A stretch of 64,000 nucleotides of DNA from Aquimarina acroporae (GTDB lineage: Bacteria; Bacteroidota; Bacteroidia; Flavobacteriales; Flavobacteriaceae), in contig NZ_JALPRE010000001.1 of NCBI RefSeq assembly GCF_023195925.1, positions 558,001 to 622,000 on the forward strand. The letters run 5' to 3'. The notes beneath the pieces were generated by a model, which did not search any database, was not told the DNA's origin, and saw nothing but the letters and a program-made list of their open reading frames with translations. Below, piece after piece: positions 1-8,589 of this stretch. Made by a program: the position numbers and the translations under genes. Every line of letters starts with the position of its first letter. Within the stretch, counting starts at the first letter, position 1.

Positions 1-596
1 CATTGGATCAACTTTCGAAATTAAAGAGACTTTCTATAATCTCTAACCAATTAACCAGAATTCCAAATACTATAGGGAACCTAAAAAAACTAACCTTTCT
101 AGATATTCGACAAAATCGAATTAAACATATCCCAAAAGAAGTAGGACAGTTATCTAACTTGACACGTCTTAGCTTAAGTTTTAATGAAATAACCAGTATT
201 CCTGAGTCTATTGGCCTACTTAAACAACTTGATTCCCTTGAATTAGCTTATAACCAACTTCAAATGCTGCCAAAATCAATAGGTGAATTATCAGAATTAA
301 AAGGCTTATGGCTAAACGGTAATGAGCTCACTTCTATTCCAATTTCTATAGTTAAACTAAAAAAACTAAAAGTACTAGGATTAAGTAGTAATAAAATTGT
401 AAAACTACCTGATCAGCTGAGTGACCTACAAAAACTTGAAATGTTAACACTTCAAAATAATCAACTAACTACTCTACCAGAATTTATTGGTAACCTAACT
501 AATTTAAAAAAACTTTTACTTCAAGGAAATCCATTAAGTCTAGAAGAAAAACGTAGAATTCAAGAAGCATTACCCAACTGTAAAATTCAATTTTAA
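1..596 (+). CDS. Leucine-rich repeat protein, 5' end outside the window
   Basis: The frame is open from the window edge, so the true start lies upstream; the first possible initiator inside the window is a TTG at base 3. About 195 residues are visible and consist almost wholly of 23-residue leucine-rich repeats of the LxxLxxLxLxxNxLxxIPxxIGxL type (for example LKKLTFLDIRQNRIKHIP). At least seven repeats are seen, then a short cap ending near NCKIQF. Such repeats form curved solenoids used for protein-protein contact. No signal peptide or catalytic domain is visible, but either could lie in the missing N-terminus. The partner is unknown. Confidence 0.85.
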   Translation, partial: LDQLSKLKRLSIISNQLTRIPNTIGNLKKLTFLDIRQNRIKHIPKEVGQLSNLTRLSLSFNEITSIPESIGLLKQLDSLELAYNQLQMLPKSIGELSELKGLWLNGNELTSIPISIVKLKKLKVLGLSSNKIVKLPDQLSDLQKLEMLTLQNNQLTTLPEFIGNLTNLKKLLLQGNPLSLEEKRRIQEALPNCKIQF

Positions 597-663
597 AAAG
601 GTGTATCAACAATTATAAGGGAAAACTTTCGTTATACAAGATCTATTAAAGTTCTGAACTTCA

Positions 664-1263
664 ATGAAGAGAAAGTTGCTATTTTGTATAATACTACTGA
701 TTGGTTTGACCAAAGCAAATGCACAGGTAAAATTACGTATCGAACCAGGAATTCTTTTGGGTACAGATTCTGATAACCTAGGATTACTTTTCAATATTGA
801 ACCTAAAATTAAAAGTTCAGAAAATACCATAATCGGATTACGATTTGGACTCTCTGTAAATTCTCAAAAGTTTAACTTTAATGATACAGCCAGGTTCTTC
901 ATAGATAATAAAAATGATAATGCCGTAATTTCTTTTACTCCAACATTTGACTATTACTTTACCGAAAACTTTAATCGTCCATATATTGGTCTTGGTCTAG
1001 GATATTATATTATGAGTACTATAGATGTTTCTGATCTAAGTATTACGTCTGAGATACAGCAAGGAAATATTAACAACCAACTAGGTTTTTTATTAAGAGG
1101 AGGTTTAGAATTGGGCAATACTAGATTTGGGTTGGAATATAATTTGATTCCCAGTTCGGATATTGAAATACCCAGTGATGAGATTATAGGCACAGTTAAT
1201 AATAGTTACTTTGGACTGTCTATTGGCTTTACTATTGCAGGAAGAAGAAACCTGGAAGAATAA
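664..1263 (+). CDS. Putative outer-membrane beta-barrel protein
   Basis: The 199-residue product starts with a signal peptide (KRK, a hydrophobic stretch, cleavage likely after ANA-Q at about residue 21). The rest alternates polar and aromatic/hydrophobic residues in short strands ending in glycine turns (YFTENFNRPYIGLGLGYY, then NNSYFGLSIGFTIAG). This is the pattern of small OmpA/OmpW-like porin-family barrels of Bacteroidota. The last strand is followed by a short RRNLEE tail rather than a terminal aromatic residue. It stands alone between the LRR gene and a lipoprotein gene. Location in the outer membrane is inferred; substrate unknown. Confidence 0.6.
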   Translation: MKRKLLFCIILLIGLTKANAQVKLRIEPGILLGTDSDNLGLLFNIEPKIKSSENTIIGLRFGLSVNSQKFNFNDTARFFIDNKNDNAVISFTPTFDYYFTENFNRPYIGLGLGYYIMSTIDVSDLSITSEIQQGNINNQLGFLLRGGLELGNTRFGLEYNLIPSSDIEIPSDEIIGTVNNSYFGLSIGFTIAGRRNLEE

Positions 1264-1334
1264 CTCATATATGCCGAAAAAGAGTAACATTTTTTGTTTA
1301 CACTCTACATATAGTAAATACAAAAGGTAAATTC

Positions 1335-1895
1335 ATGAAGATCACGGCACTAATTTTATTAATCTCCATCTCACTAATAAGTTGTCATACCTCTAACACT
1401 AATGTAGACAAGGTAAACCAATATTATAACGCCTTTAATGTTTCAAACTATGACCAAATCAAGAGTCTTATTACCGATAGTATTGTCATAACCGAAGGGG
1501 ACTATGTAATGCCATACTCTCATGAAACTTTTCACGAACATTTCAAATGGGACTCTGTTTTTCAACCTTCTTATAAAATAATAGACTTACTTGAGAAAAA
1601 TGACAAAGTTATAGCAACTGTAGAGGTACACTCATTACGTTTTAAGTTCCTAAAGAACAACCCACTAACTTGCAAACACCAAATCTCCTTCAAATCTGGT
1701 AAACTTAACAAATTTGAAAACCTAAACTGTATAAATGCAGATTGGTCTCTTTGGGAAAAAGAAAGAGACTCTTTGGTACAATGGACTAAGATTCATCATC
1801 CAGAACTTGATGGGTTTATTAATGATTTAACCATGAACGGTGCTATAAACTATCTAAAAGCAATAGAATTGTATACACTTAGAGAACAGCAATAA
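1335..1895 (+). CDS. Putative lipoprotein with NTF2/SnoaL-like fold
   Basis: The 186-residue product has a type II signal peptide: a hydrophobic stretch ending LISC, so Cys17 would be lipidated. The region after it (VNQYYNAFNVSNYDQIKSLI, then a strand with AVEVHSLRF-like alternation) looks like the cone-shaped NTF2/SnoaL fold, in which an N-terminal helix pair precedes a curved sheet. No catalytic residue set can be recognised. It probably sits at the periplasmic face of a membrane. The fold assignment is inference from pattern, not from a known family signature. Confidence 0.45.
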   Translation: MKITALILLISISLISCHTSNTNVDKVNQYYNAFNVSNYDQIKSLITDSIVITEGDYVMPYSHETFHEHFKWDSVFQPSYKIIDLLEKNDKVIATVEVHSLRFKFLKNNPLTCKHQISFKSGKLNKFENLNCINADWSLWEKERDSLVQWTKIHHPELDGFINDLTMNGAINYLKAIELYTLREQQ

Positions 1896-1955
1896 AAAAT
1901 CGTGATTTTACACCTCCCTTATTCATATTAAGTAACTCATAAACAATATCTTTGT

Positions 1956-2810
1956 ATGATGATACAGTTGGAAGAAATAAACTCTCCCCCTACGTTCACT
2001 AATCAATTAGAAAACAAAATATTGTATTCTAACCATTCTAAAGATATTTCTGTATCCTACCAATCTACCTATACTATAAAATATGTCATTGATGGTTTAA
2101 AACACTACAATTACAACCAACAAGACATCAAAGTATGTAAAAATCAATATGTCATTTTAAATAAGGATAGTCAAATAACCACAGAGGCAAAAAAAGGAAC
2201 AAAAGGATTATCATTTTTTTTATCTCCAGAATTAATTCAAGAAATATCACTTTTTTTTACGGGAAATAGTTCTCCTGTTGAGTTTCTTGAAGTCACTCAA
2301 AAGACTTCCGATCATAACATCAATCGTTTACTGAAATCAATGGCATATCAATATGAGCATAAACTCATACATTCTCAAAAACAATTAGATGATGCATTTA
2401 TAAAGATTTCTGAGCTTATTGTGTTTCAGCAAAATCTGGTGGATCAGGGTTTTGATAAATTAAAAGTAAAACGCCACAATACAAAAAGGGAGTTGTATCA
2501 ATTAATTACAGAAGCTAAATCCTATTTGCATGATAATCTTCAAGAACATATTTCTCTAAATACCATTAGCAGTGATATTGGAATTAGCAAATATTATCTC
2601 CACAGACTTTTCACAGAAATCAATGGAATTACTCCATTAGGGTATTTGACGTCTATTCGTCTCGAAAAGGCCAAAAACCTACTTCAATATTCTAACAACT
2701 CGATTCTTGATATTGCCATTTCATGCGGCTTCGATAACACTTCTTATTTTTCTAATCTGTTTAAAAAGCATATTGGTCTTTCTCCTTCTCAATTCAGAAA
2801 AGCAATTTAA
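1956..2810 (+). CDS. AraC family transcriptional regulator
   Basis: The C-terminal 100 residues of this 284-residue protein form the double helix-turn-helix of AraC/XylS regulators: AKSYLHDNLQEHISLNTIS begins the domain, ISKYYLHRLFTEINGITP is the first recognition unit and the hallmark IAISCGFDNTSYFSNLFKKH is the second. The N-terminal 170 residues are the usual cupin-like sensing domain, ligand unknown. A TAnnTTTG box at 1947-1954 lies only one base before the ATG, so transcription would start at or near the start codon and the mRNA may be leaderless. The phosphoesterase gene follows 65 bases downstream and is a possible target. Confidence 0.9.
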   Translation: MMIQLEEINSPPTFTNQLENKILYSNHSKDISVSYQSTYTIKYVIDGLKHYNYNQQDIKVCKNQYVILNKDSQITTEAKKGTKGLSFFLSPELIQEISLFFTGNSSPVEFLEVTQKTSDHNINRLLKSMAYQYEHKLIHSQKQLDDAFIKISELIVFQQNLVDQGFDKLKVKRHNTKRELYQLITEAKSYLHDNLQEHISLNTISSDIGISKYYLHRLFTEINGITPLGYLTSIRLEKAKNLLQYSNNSILDIAISCGFDNTSYFSNLFKKHIGLSPSQFRKAI

Positions 2811-2875
2811 AATCAGCAAGATTTTATAAATCGACTTCATAATGACATCTTATTTTTGATATAAGAATAAGATTG

Positions 2876-3598
2876 ATGATACAAAGAATTGCTCATATTA
2901 CAGATTTACATCTTGATGAAGAGTTTCCTTTCAGAAACCAAACCTCAGCAAGAAATCGATTTGATACCGTTCTAAAAGATATTGAACAGGAGCAGATTAA
3001 TCATATTATTTGCACGGGAGATATTGGAGAAAATAATGGAATTGAATATTTCTTTACACAACTTAAGAAAAAGAAACTTTTGATTACACTTGGTAATCAT
3101 GATCAATTTTCTGACATCTGCACTTACCATCCTCTACAAGGTAACCATAATACAAAAAAAACATATTGGAGTCATTCTACTCAATTCTTTAAATTCATGT
3201 ATTTAGATTCTTCATCTGGTGCAATAGATAAGGAACAATTAGATTGGTTAAAAAAAGAAATCTCATCACCAAAACCAATACTCATTTTTGTTCACCACCC
3301 TATTATTGGGCTAAATTTGAAAGTTGATGAGATAGGAAAGCTTAAAAACCGAAGAGAAGTCACCGAAATATTAACACGTGCTACCACTAAAATCAGCATC
3401 TATTGTGGGCATTATCATATGAAAAGCTTTCAGGTTTATAAAAACATAGAACAATTTATTACTCCGGCAATCGCTTTTCAAATCAAAAAAAACATCGGCA
3501 AAATTGAAATAGACACCAATATATCGGGCTATAGAATCATTCAGATTAACGAAACTGAAGTTACCTCAAAAGTTAAATTTCTACATCATGCAAACTAA
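2876..3598 (+). CDS. Calcineurin-like metallophosphoesterase
   Basis: The 240-residue protein shows all five metal-binding blocks of the family in order: DLH at about residues 10-12, GDI at 48-50, GNHD at 73-76, HHP at 140-142 and GHYH at 178-181. These bind a dinuclear metal centre that hydrolyses phosphate esters; the length and spacing resemble class III cyclic-nucleotide-phosphodiesterase-like (CpdA-type) enzymes, but the substrate cannot be fixed. There is no signal peptide, so it is cytoplasmic. ATG at 2876 is preferred over TTG at 2873. A -7 box (TATTTTTG, 2851-2858) precedes it. The end overlaps the next small gene by 11 bases. Confidence 0.85.
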   Translation: MIQRIAHITDLHLDEEFPFRNQTSARNRFDTVLKDIEQEQINHIICTGDIGENNGIEYFFTQLKKKKLLITLGNHDQFSDICTYHPLQGNHNTKKTYWSHSTQFFKFMYLDSSSGAIDKEQLDWLKKEISSPKPILIFVHHPIIGLNLKVDEIGKLKNRREVTEILTRATTKISIYCGHYHMKSFQVYKNIEQFITPAIAFQIKKNIGKIEIDTNISGYRIIQINETEVTSKVKFLHHAN

Positions 3599-3797
3599 AA
3601 AACAATCCCTTCTAGAAAGTTTGGCAAATGTGACCGTGGGTTTTTTAATTACCATTATTTCATTACACATTATATTTCCGATGTTAGGAATAGAAAACCA
3701 TTCAGGCAAAAACATCCTTATCACTATCTATTTAACCATATTAAGTATTTTACGAAATTATATCTTAAGACGTTATTTCAATGGAAAACAAGAATAA
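3588..3797 (+). CDS. Small membrane protein, DUF7220-like
   Basis: The 69-residue product starts with a conserved-looking SLLESLANVTVGFLITI segment, has two hydrophobic membrane helices (about residues 13-33 and 43-60) and ends with an RNYILRRYFN motif. This layout matches DUF7220 proteins, small membrane proteins found in phages and in bacterial chromosomes, whose function is unknown. The start overlaps the end of the phosphoesterase gene by 11 bases, which implies translational coupling. The family match is from memory of the motif pattern. Confidence 0.6.
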   Translation: MQTKKQSLLESLANVTVGFLITIISLHIIFPMLGIENHSGKNILITIYLTILSILRNYILRRYFNGKQE

Positions 3798-3921
3798 TAC
3801 GCATAAATCATCCTACTACGATTTGAAATACATGAAAAAGAATCACATAATGATGTCTGCTAAATTGCGTTTGATTTTTATTTACTAATTTAACTGCTCA
3901 ATCATTCATCAATCAAGTAAA

Positions 3922-3936
3922 CTACGATACTCGTAG
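3922..3936. promoter_or_regulatory. Short inverted repeat before an AraC gene
   Basis: CTACGA and TCGTAG form a perfect 6-bp inverted repeat with a 3-base spacer, 12 bases before the ATG of the AraC gene at 3949. It could be an operator or a small hairpin in the leader; no function is proven. Confidence 0.3.
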
Positions 3937-3948
3937 GCATATCAAAAA

Positions 3949-4761
3949 ATGAAAATCTTATCTCGAGGAGAATATTACGGAAATCAAAATTCTGAAAGTT
4001 CGTTTAATGGAGTTCTGATCTCGCAATATAGCTATACTGCAGAGCGAACAGACTGGCACTATCATGAAAATCCATATTTCATGTATGTCCTAAGCGGAGA
4101 TATGAAAGACTGTAACTCCAAAGTCAAAACTCTTTGTCCGCCTGGTAGTCTTATGTTTAACAACTGGCAAGAACCTCATTTTGGGTCTAAACATTCTAAT
4201 GATGCCAGTGGATTTCATTTGGAGTTTGAGAAAAACTGGCTCCAAAAAAACGGAGTCTCACTAAATTTATGGGAAGGGAGTCAGCTTATCCAAAATCCTA
4301 AACTTCACTTCCTTTTTGCTCATATCTATCATGAATTTATGGTATCTGATAGTTTTAGTAATGTTTCTGTAGAAGTATTATTACTTCAGGTTTGCGAAGC
4401 CTTAAGCGATGTAAAAGAAATGAGTGCTGCCACGCATCCAAACTGGGTAAATCATTTAAAAGAATTATTACACTATGATTCATCAACATTAAGCTTACAA
4501 TACTTATCGAAAGAGTTAAATGTTCACCCTGTACATATATCACGAGCTGCTCCTAAATATCTCTCTATGAGTTTGGGAAAGTATATTCGACAACAAAAAC
4601 TAAAAAAGGCACTACCGCTTTTGCTGGACTCCTCAAATTCCCTTACCAACATTACCTATGAAGCTGGATTTTCTGATCAAAGCCACTTTAACCGTGTATT
4701 TAAATCTCAGTTTAATATGAATCCGAGTCATTTTAGAAAAGTAATAAAGAAAAATATGTAA
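3949..4761 (+). CDS. AraC family transcriptional regulator
   Basis: The 270-residue protein has an N-terminal cupin domain (DWHYHENPYFMYVLSGDM; the His pair is typical of the AraC cupin, residues about 35-50) and a C-terminal AraC double helix-turn-helix with NVHPVHISRAAPKYLSMSLG and ITYEAGFSDQSHFNRVFKS. It belongs to a different subgroup from the three related AraC genes further right. It is directly upstream of, and co-oriented with, a secreted serine hydrolase gene, its likely target. Ligand unknown. Confidence 0.9.
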   Translation: MKILSRGEYYGNQNSESSFNGVLISQYSYTAERTDWHYHENPYFMYVLSGDMKDCNSKVKTLCPPGSLMFNNWQEPHFGSKHSNDASGFHLEFEKNWLQKNGVSLNLWEGSQLIQNPKLHFLFAHIYHEFMVSDSFSNVSVEVLLLQVCEALSDVKEMSAATHPNWVNHLKELLHYDSSTLSLQYLSKELNVHPVHISRAAPKYLSMSLGKYIRQQKLKKALPLLLDSSNSLTNITYEAGFSDQSHFNRVFKSQFNMNPSHFRKVIKKNM

Positions 4762-4826
4762 TGTTAATTTGATACAATTTCTAATCATAGTCATGATTTA
4801 CATTTGTCTCTCAAATCTTAATAACT

Positions 4827-6542
4827 ATGCATAGATACATAACAATTTTAGTTTTTCTTTGTTTCTCAATCTTAACAAGTTGTGCCCAAAACCAAAGGAA
4901 AAATTACCAAGGCGAATGGATAGGTCACCTGTCAGACAAAAAAAGCTTCAACTTTGTGGTCACTATAGAAAAATTGGAACATAATCTATATCACCTCAAT
5001 GTTTCTAATGCTACCACGGTAATAGACAAAAAACTAGAATCATCAAGTACAGAAAATATTCGACTCAATGTAAATCAACAACTGTTTTTCGATTTTAACT
5101 TTTCAGAAAACAAAGAAGTTCTAATTGGGTTTATCAAGACTGGAAGGTTCCTATACCGCATTAATTTACGGCACCTAGGAAACAATAAATACACTGGCAA
5201 TTGGAATTCATTTATGGTTGATACTGGTTTACAATCTGACGATGTAAATCTATACGTAGAACAAAACGAACAAGATGCTATTGCCTACCTTTTTTTCGGA
5301 GATCAGCGATTTAGAGGCACCTGGACCGAGGATTTTAAACAGGAAGGAAACACTTTTATCTTTAAAGATGGGAATACAGGTTTTAATTTTCGAGCACTAT
5401 TGTTAGAAAATACAATTGATCTAGAAATGTATTTGACCAATGTCTTAATCACTAAAGTAAGTTTGACACATGCTAAAGATGGTTGGGAATATTCCTCAGA
5501 TTCTGTAGATCAATCTCAAAACACAGATACTCCAGCCCAATTAAATGATGGTTGGGATACAGCAAACGTAAAAGACTATGGAATTGATAAAAGCAAACTA
5601 TTAGAATTAATAGAAAGCATTCGTGCGAAAAAATTGGTAAATACACATAGCGTTCTCATTACTAAGAAAAATGCCTTAGTTTTTGAAGCCTATTTTGATG
5701 GTTTTAATGTTAATATTCCTCACGATTTACGTTCTGCCTCCAAGAGTATATCTTCGGCAATGATTGGTATTGCTATAGATGATAAGATTATCGAAAGTGT
5801 AAATCAAAAACTTTATGACTTTATCCCTAAAGAGTATCAGGATACCAAGGATTCATTAAAATCTAAAATCACCATTAAAGATTTACTCACTATGAGTTCG
5901 GGCCTAGATGTAAATAATCTAGCTTCTGAAAACTATTACCAAGACCCGAGCAATCCTAATAGTTGGTTAAAAACAGTTATGGAAGCTCCCATGGTTAAAA
6001 AACCGGGAACCTACGCCGATTATGGATCAGCCAATCCATTTTTATTAGGGGTATGTTTAAATGAGCGATTAAATACCCCTCTTGAAACATATATGGACCA
6101 AAAGTTATTTGCTCCTTTAGGAATAACCAATTATATCAACCAAACCGATGATTCTCAAATCAACCCATACTTTGGTGGGGGAATGCTATTAACTCCCAGA
6201 GATTTACTCAAATTTGGACAATTATACCTTAACAATGGTCAATGGAAAGGGAAACAAATTATCTCATCAGAATGGGTAAAAGAATCATTCCAAAAACATC
6301 TGCCTCTGCAGGATACCAGGGATAAAAATGAATATGGTTATTTATGGTGGCATGACACTTATACTGTTAATGGAAAAGCTATCGAGGCTATTGAAGCTCG
6401 TGGAGCTGGTGGACAATTTATTTTTATACTTCCTGAGTTAGAGTCAGTAGTGGTTATCACCTCAGGGAATTTTAGAAATCGTAAAGGCAATCAACCTAGA
6501 GATATTTTAAAAGAATTTATCATACCTGCTATATTGAACTAG
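4827..6542 (+). CDS. Serine hydrolase of the beta-lactamase/penicillin-binding fold, lipoprotein
   Basis: The product (571 residues) begins with a lipoprotein signal (LTSC, Cys19). Residues about 25-225 form a separate beta-rich N-terminal domain of unknown role. The C-terminal domain is class C beta-lactamase-like: SASK at 303-306 supplies the nucleophile and general base, YGS at about 399-401 is the second motif, and a glycine-rich GAGGQF replaces the usual KTG/HTG region. Such proteins are usually esterases or peptidases rather than true beta-lactamases, so no resistance role should be assumed. It would sit in the periplasm or on the outer membrane. A TACATTTG box at 4799-4806 precedes it. 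Confidence 0.8.
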   Translation: MHRYITILVFLCFSILTSCAQNQRKNYQGEWIGHLSDKKSFNFVVTIEKLEHNLYHLNVSNATTVIDKKLESSSTENIRLNVNQQLFFDFNFSENKEVLIGFIKTGRFLYRINLRHLGNNKYTGNWNSFMVDTGLQSDDVNLYVEQNEQDAIAYLFFGDQRFRGTWTEDFKQEGNTFIFKDGNTGFNFRALLLENTIDLEMYLTNVLITKVSLTHAKDGWEYSSDSVDQSQNTDTPAQLNDGWDTANVKDYGIDKSKLLELIESIRAKKLVNTHSVLITKKNALVFEAYFDGFNVNIPHDLRSASKSISSAMIGIAIDDKIIESVNQKLYDFIPKEYQDTKDSLKSKITIKDLLTMSSGLDVNNLASENYYQDPSNPNSWLKTVMEAPMVKKPGTYADYGSANPFLLGVCLNERLNTPLETYMDQKLFAPLGITNYINQTDDSQINPYFGGGMLLTPRDLLKFGQLYLNNGQWKGKQIISSEWVKESFQKHLPLQDTRDKNEYGYLWWHDTYTVNGKAIEAIEARGAGGQFIFILPELESVVVITSGNFRNRKGNQPRDILKEFIIPAILN

Positions 6543-6565
6543 GAGATCACAATACCGCTAAAAGG

Positions 6566-6605
6566 CTAATGCAAATGAAATTATATTTAAAATCATTTGC
6601 ATTAG
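6566..6605 (+). terminator. 13-bp hairpin after the serine hydrolase gene
   Basis: CTAATGCAAATGA (6566-6578) is perfectly complementary to TCATTTGCATTAG (6593-6605) with a 14-base AT-rich loop. It lies 24 bases after the stop codon. The tail is only moderately T-rich, so it is a probable rather than certain terminator. Confidence 0.55.
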
Positions 6606-6690
6606 TTATCTTTAAAAACAAATAAAAACCTTGGGATTTTTTATAATCTAGATATGTGTCAAGGCATCAAGGAATTATTCACAAGATAAT

Positions 6691-6718
6691 TTGAACCAAA
6701 ATGACAAAATTTTGAACC
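6691..6718 (+). promoter_or_regulatory. Direct repeats TTGAACC spaced by 21 bp, likely AraC autoregulatory site
   Basis: TTGAACC occurs at 6691-6697 and again at 6712-6718, exactly 21 bases apart start to start, about 55-80 bases before the AraC gene at 6770. Direct half-sites two helical turns apart are the normal AraC-family operator layout. The same core recurs after three AraC genes in this window (7637, 10407, 22038). Confidence 0.5.
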
Positions 6719-6769
6719 TTTTATAAAAAATGTAAACTATATTAATATATACTTTCATTTAAAAAACAA

Positions 6770-7645
6770 ATGATACTTGATTACAAAACCATAGATCTTT
6801 TTGGCAGAATGCTCTTTGAAACGGTAACACTCAAACCACCATTTAAAAAGCCTAACCCCATGACCAATGAGGCTTGTTTTTTATATATTATCAAAGGTGA
6901 ATATGATTCTATTTCAGAGATTGAAAAAATTCGTGTAAAAGCAAATGAATCTGTCCTAATGAAATGTGGTAATTACACCGCTACCATGCTTCCTCCACAA
7001 TGTGAACTAACTACTCCTATTTTAAACGAGTATCAAGCTCTTGCCGTTCATTTTCACCCCGATGTACTATTAAAAATATATGAAAGTAAATTGCCCGAAT
7101 TTTTGAAGAAAACACGTCCTCAAGAGTCTGGTATGACCAGATTAAAAAGTGATATTTTAATCGAAAAATATATCGATAGCATTTTATTTTATTTTGAAAA
7201 CCAGAATTTGGTGACCGAAGAAATATTGATTCTAAAACTCAAAGAGATTATATTACTTCTTAATCAGACCAAAAATGCTCCGGCAATTCGATCGATACTA
7301 TCTAATCTGTTCAATCCTTACTCCTACTCTTTCAGAGAGGTCATTGAAGCTCACTTTTATTCTAATATTACCGTAGAAGAGTTAGCCCAGTTAACCAATA
7401 AAAGTATTTCTACCTTTAAGAGAGATTTCAAAAAAATATATACATCTTCTCCTGCCACTTTTTTACGGGAGAAAAAACTAGAAAAATCTATAGAATTACT
7501 TAGTTCCACCAACCTTAGAGCAACAGATATCGCCTATGATTGTGGTTTTACAGATGTTTCTCATTTTTCCAAAACGTTTAAATCTAAATTTGGTATTTCT
7601 CCCACAAATTACAAAATGACCCATATCGGCAAATCATTGAACTAA
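6770..7645 (+). CDS. AraC family transcriptional regulator, paralog group member 1
   Basis: The 291-residue protein ends in the AraC double helix-turn-helix: LTNKSISTFKRDFKKIYTSS (first unit) and IAYDCGFTDVSHFSKTFKSK (second). The N-terminal domain is a divergent sensing domain with CELTTP and HFHPDVL segments. Its DNA-binding region resembles the AraC proteins at 9538 and 21163 (shared pattern LSNxSxSxFKRxF then SPxxWxxxxRL), so the three are paralogs. The next gene is an SDR, in the same direction, with a TTGAACTAA box overlapping the end of this gene. Direct repeats upstream suggest autoregulation. Confidence 0.9.
   Translation: MILDYKTIDLFGRMLFETVTLKPPFKKPNPMTNEACFLYIIKGEYDSISEIEKIRVKANESVLMKCGNYTATMLPPQCELTTPILNEYQALAVHFHPDVLLKIYESKLPEFLKKTRPQESGMTRLKSDILIEKYIDSILFYFENQNLVTEEILILKLKEIILLLNQTKNAPAIRSILSNLFNPYSYSFREVIEAHFYSNITVEELAQLTNKSISTFKRDFKKIYTSSPATFLREKKLEKSIELLSSTNLRATDIAYDCGFTDVSHFSKTFKSKFGISPTNYKMTHIGKSLN
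7617..7645 (+). promoter_or_regulatory. Probable AraC operator for the SDR gene
   Basis: The pair ATGACC (7617) and TTGAACTAA (7637-7645) lies at the 3' end of the AraC gene, 20 bases apart. TTTG of the -7 box (7679-7682) begins 33 bases after the motif ends. No TTG is present at -33, as expected for an activator-dependent promoter. The same arrangement appears at 10387-10415 and 22017-22046. Confidence 0.5.
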
Positions 7646-7702
7646 GTATAAAATACAATCCTTCTCGTTGTTTTCATCTTTGCATCAGTAACAGTAAAAT
7701 AG

Positions 7703-8578
7703 ATGAAAATGAAAACAATATTAATTACAGGATCTAGCAATGGATTTGGTTATCTAACCGCATTAACCCTAGCTAGAAAAGGGTATAATGTTTGGGCCAC
7801 AATGCGAGACTCAAACGGTAAAAACAAATCAAAAAAAGAGGAACTCGAAGCTATCGCAATAGAAGAAAATATTGCAATTACCGTTGCTGAGTTAGATGTA
7901 ACCAGTGATACCTCTACAAACACATTGTTAGACAGAATTCGCAAAGAGGCAAACGGACTTGATGTTTTAATCAACAACGCTGGAGTCATGTATGTAGGTA
8001 TTACCGAGGCATATAGTTTGGAACAAGTTAAAGAGCAGTTTGACACTAATTTCTTCGGGATCGTAAGAACATCTAAAGCCTTCCTTCCTTTATTAAAAAA
8101 ATCATCAGACGGGTTAATACTAAATATCTCATCGTTGGCAGGAAGGTTGGTTTTCCCGTATTTCGGAATTTATTGCGCAAGTAAATTTGCACTAGAAGCA
8201 TATTCTGAAGCGCTTAAATATGAATTAAAACCATTAGGAATAGATGTCTCAGTAATTGAACCAGGCCCATACCCTTCAGGATTATTACATAGCGGACCAA
8301 AAGAAGATGATACAGATATTTTGAACAGTTATGGTGAGATGAGCAGTGTTCCTGCTACTATGATTCAAAACTTCGGAGATTTTTATAAGAGTGATGCTTC
8401 TCCAGATCCACAGGAGATTCCAGATGCAATTTTAAATCTTATTGAAATCGAAAGAGGAAACAGACCCTTAAGGCAAGCTGTAGGTATAGATTATAATACA
8501 AACGATTTAAACCATAAAATCGCACCTATTCAAGAAAGTCTGATCAAAGACTCATTACAAATGGCTCATCTAATTTAA
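7703..8578 (+). CDS. Short-chain dehydrogenase/reductase
   Basis: The 291-residue classical SDR has the NAD(P)-binding TGSSNGFG at about residues 8-15, NNAG in the middle of the Rossmann fold, the catalytic Ser in LNISSLAG and the YCASK active site. The C-terminal third is longer than in minimal SDRs, as in the retinol-dehydrogenase-like subgroup. It reduces or oxidises an unknown carbonyl/alcohol. It follows an AraC gene and is followed 11 bases later by the tandem-barrel lipoprotein gene, probably one operon. A second in-frame ATG two codons on is also possible. Confidence 0.88.
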   Translation: MKMKTILITGSSNGFGYLTALTLARKGYNVWATMRDSNGKNKSKKEELEAIAIEENIAITVAELDVTSDTSTNTLLDRIRKEANGLDVLINNAGVMYVGITEAYSLEQVKEQFDTNFFGIVRTSKAFLPLLKKSSDGLILNISSLAGRLVFPYFGIYCASKFALEAYSEALKYELKPLGIDVSVIEPGPYPSGLLHSGPKEDDTDILNSYGEMSSVPATMIQNFGDFYKSDASPDPQEIPDAILNLIEIERGNRPLRQAVGIDYNTNDLNHKIAPIQESLIKDSLQMAHLI

Positions 8579-8589
8579 ACAGGAAAAAA

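Noticed and set aside
3832..3888. Open frame of 18 codons starting at ATG 3832
   Set aside because: It is short, has no visible start signal or family, and overlaps no regulated gene closely enough to be called a leader peptide.
4827..6542. Beta-lactamase resistance gene
   Set aside because: The fold is right, but the length, extra N-terminal domain and missing KTG motif point to a general esterase/peptidase.
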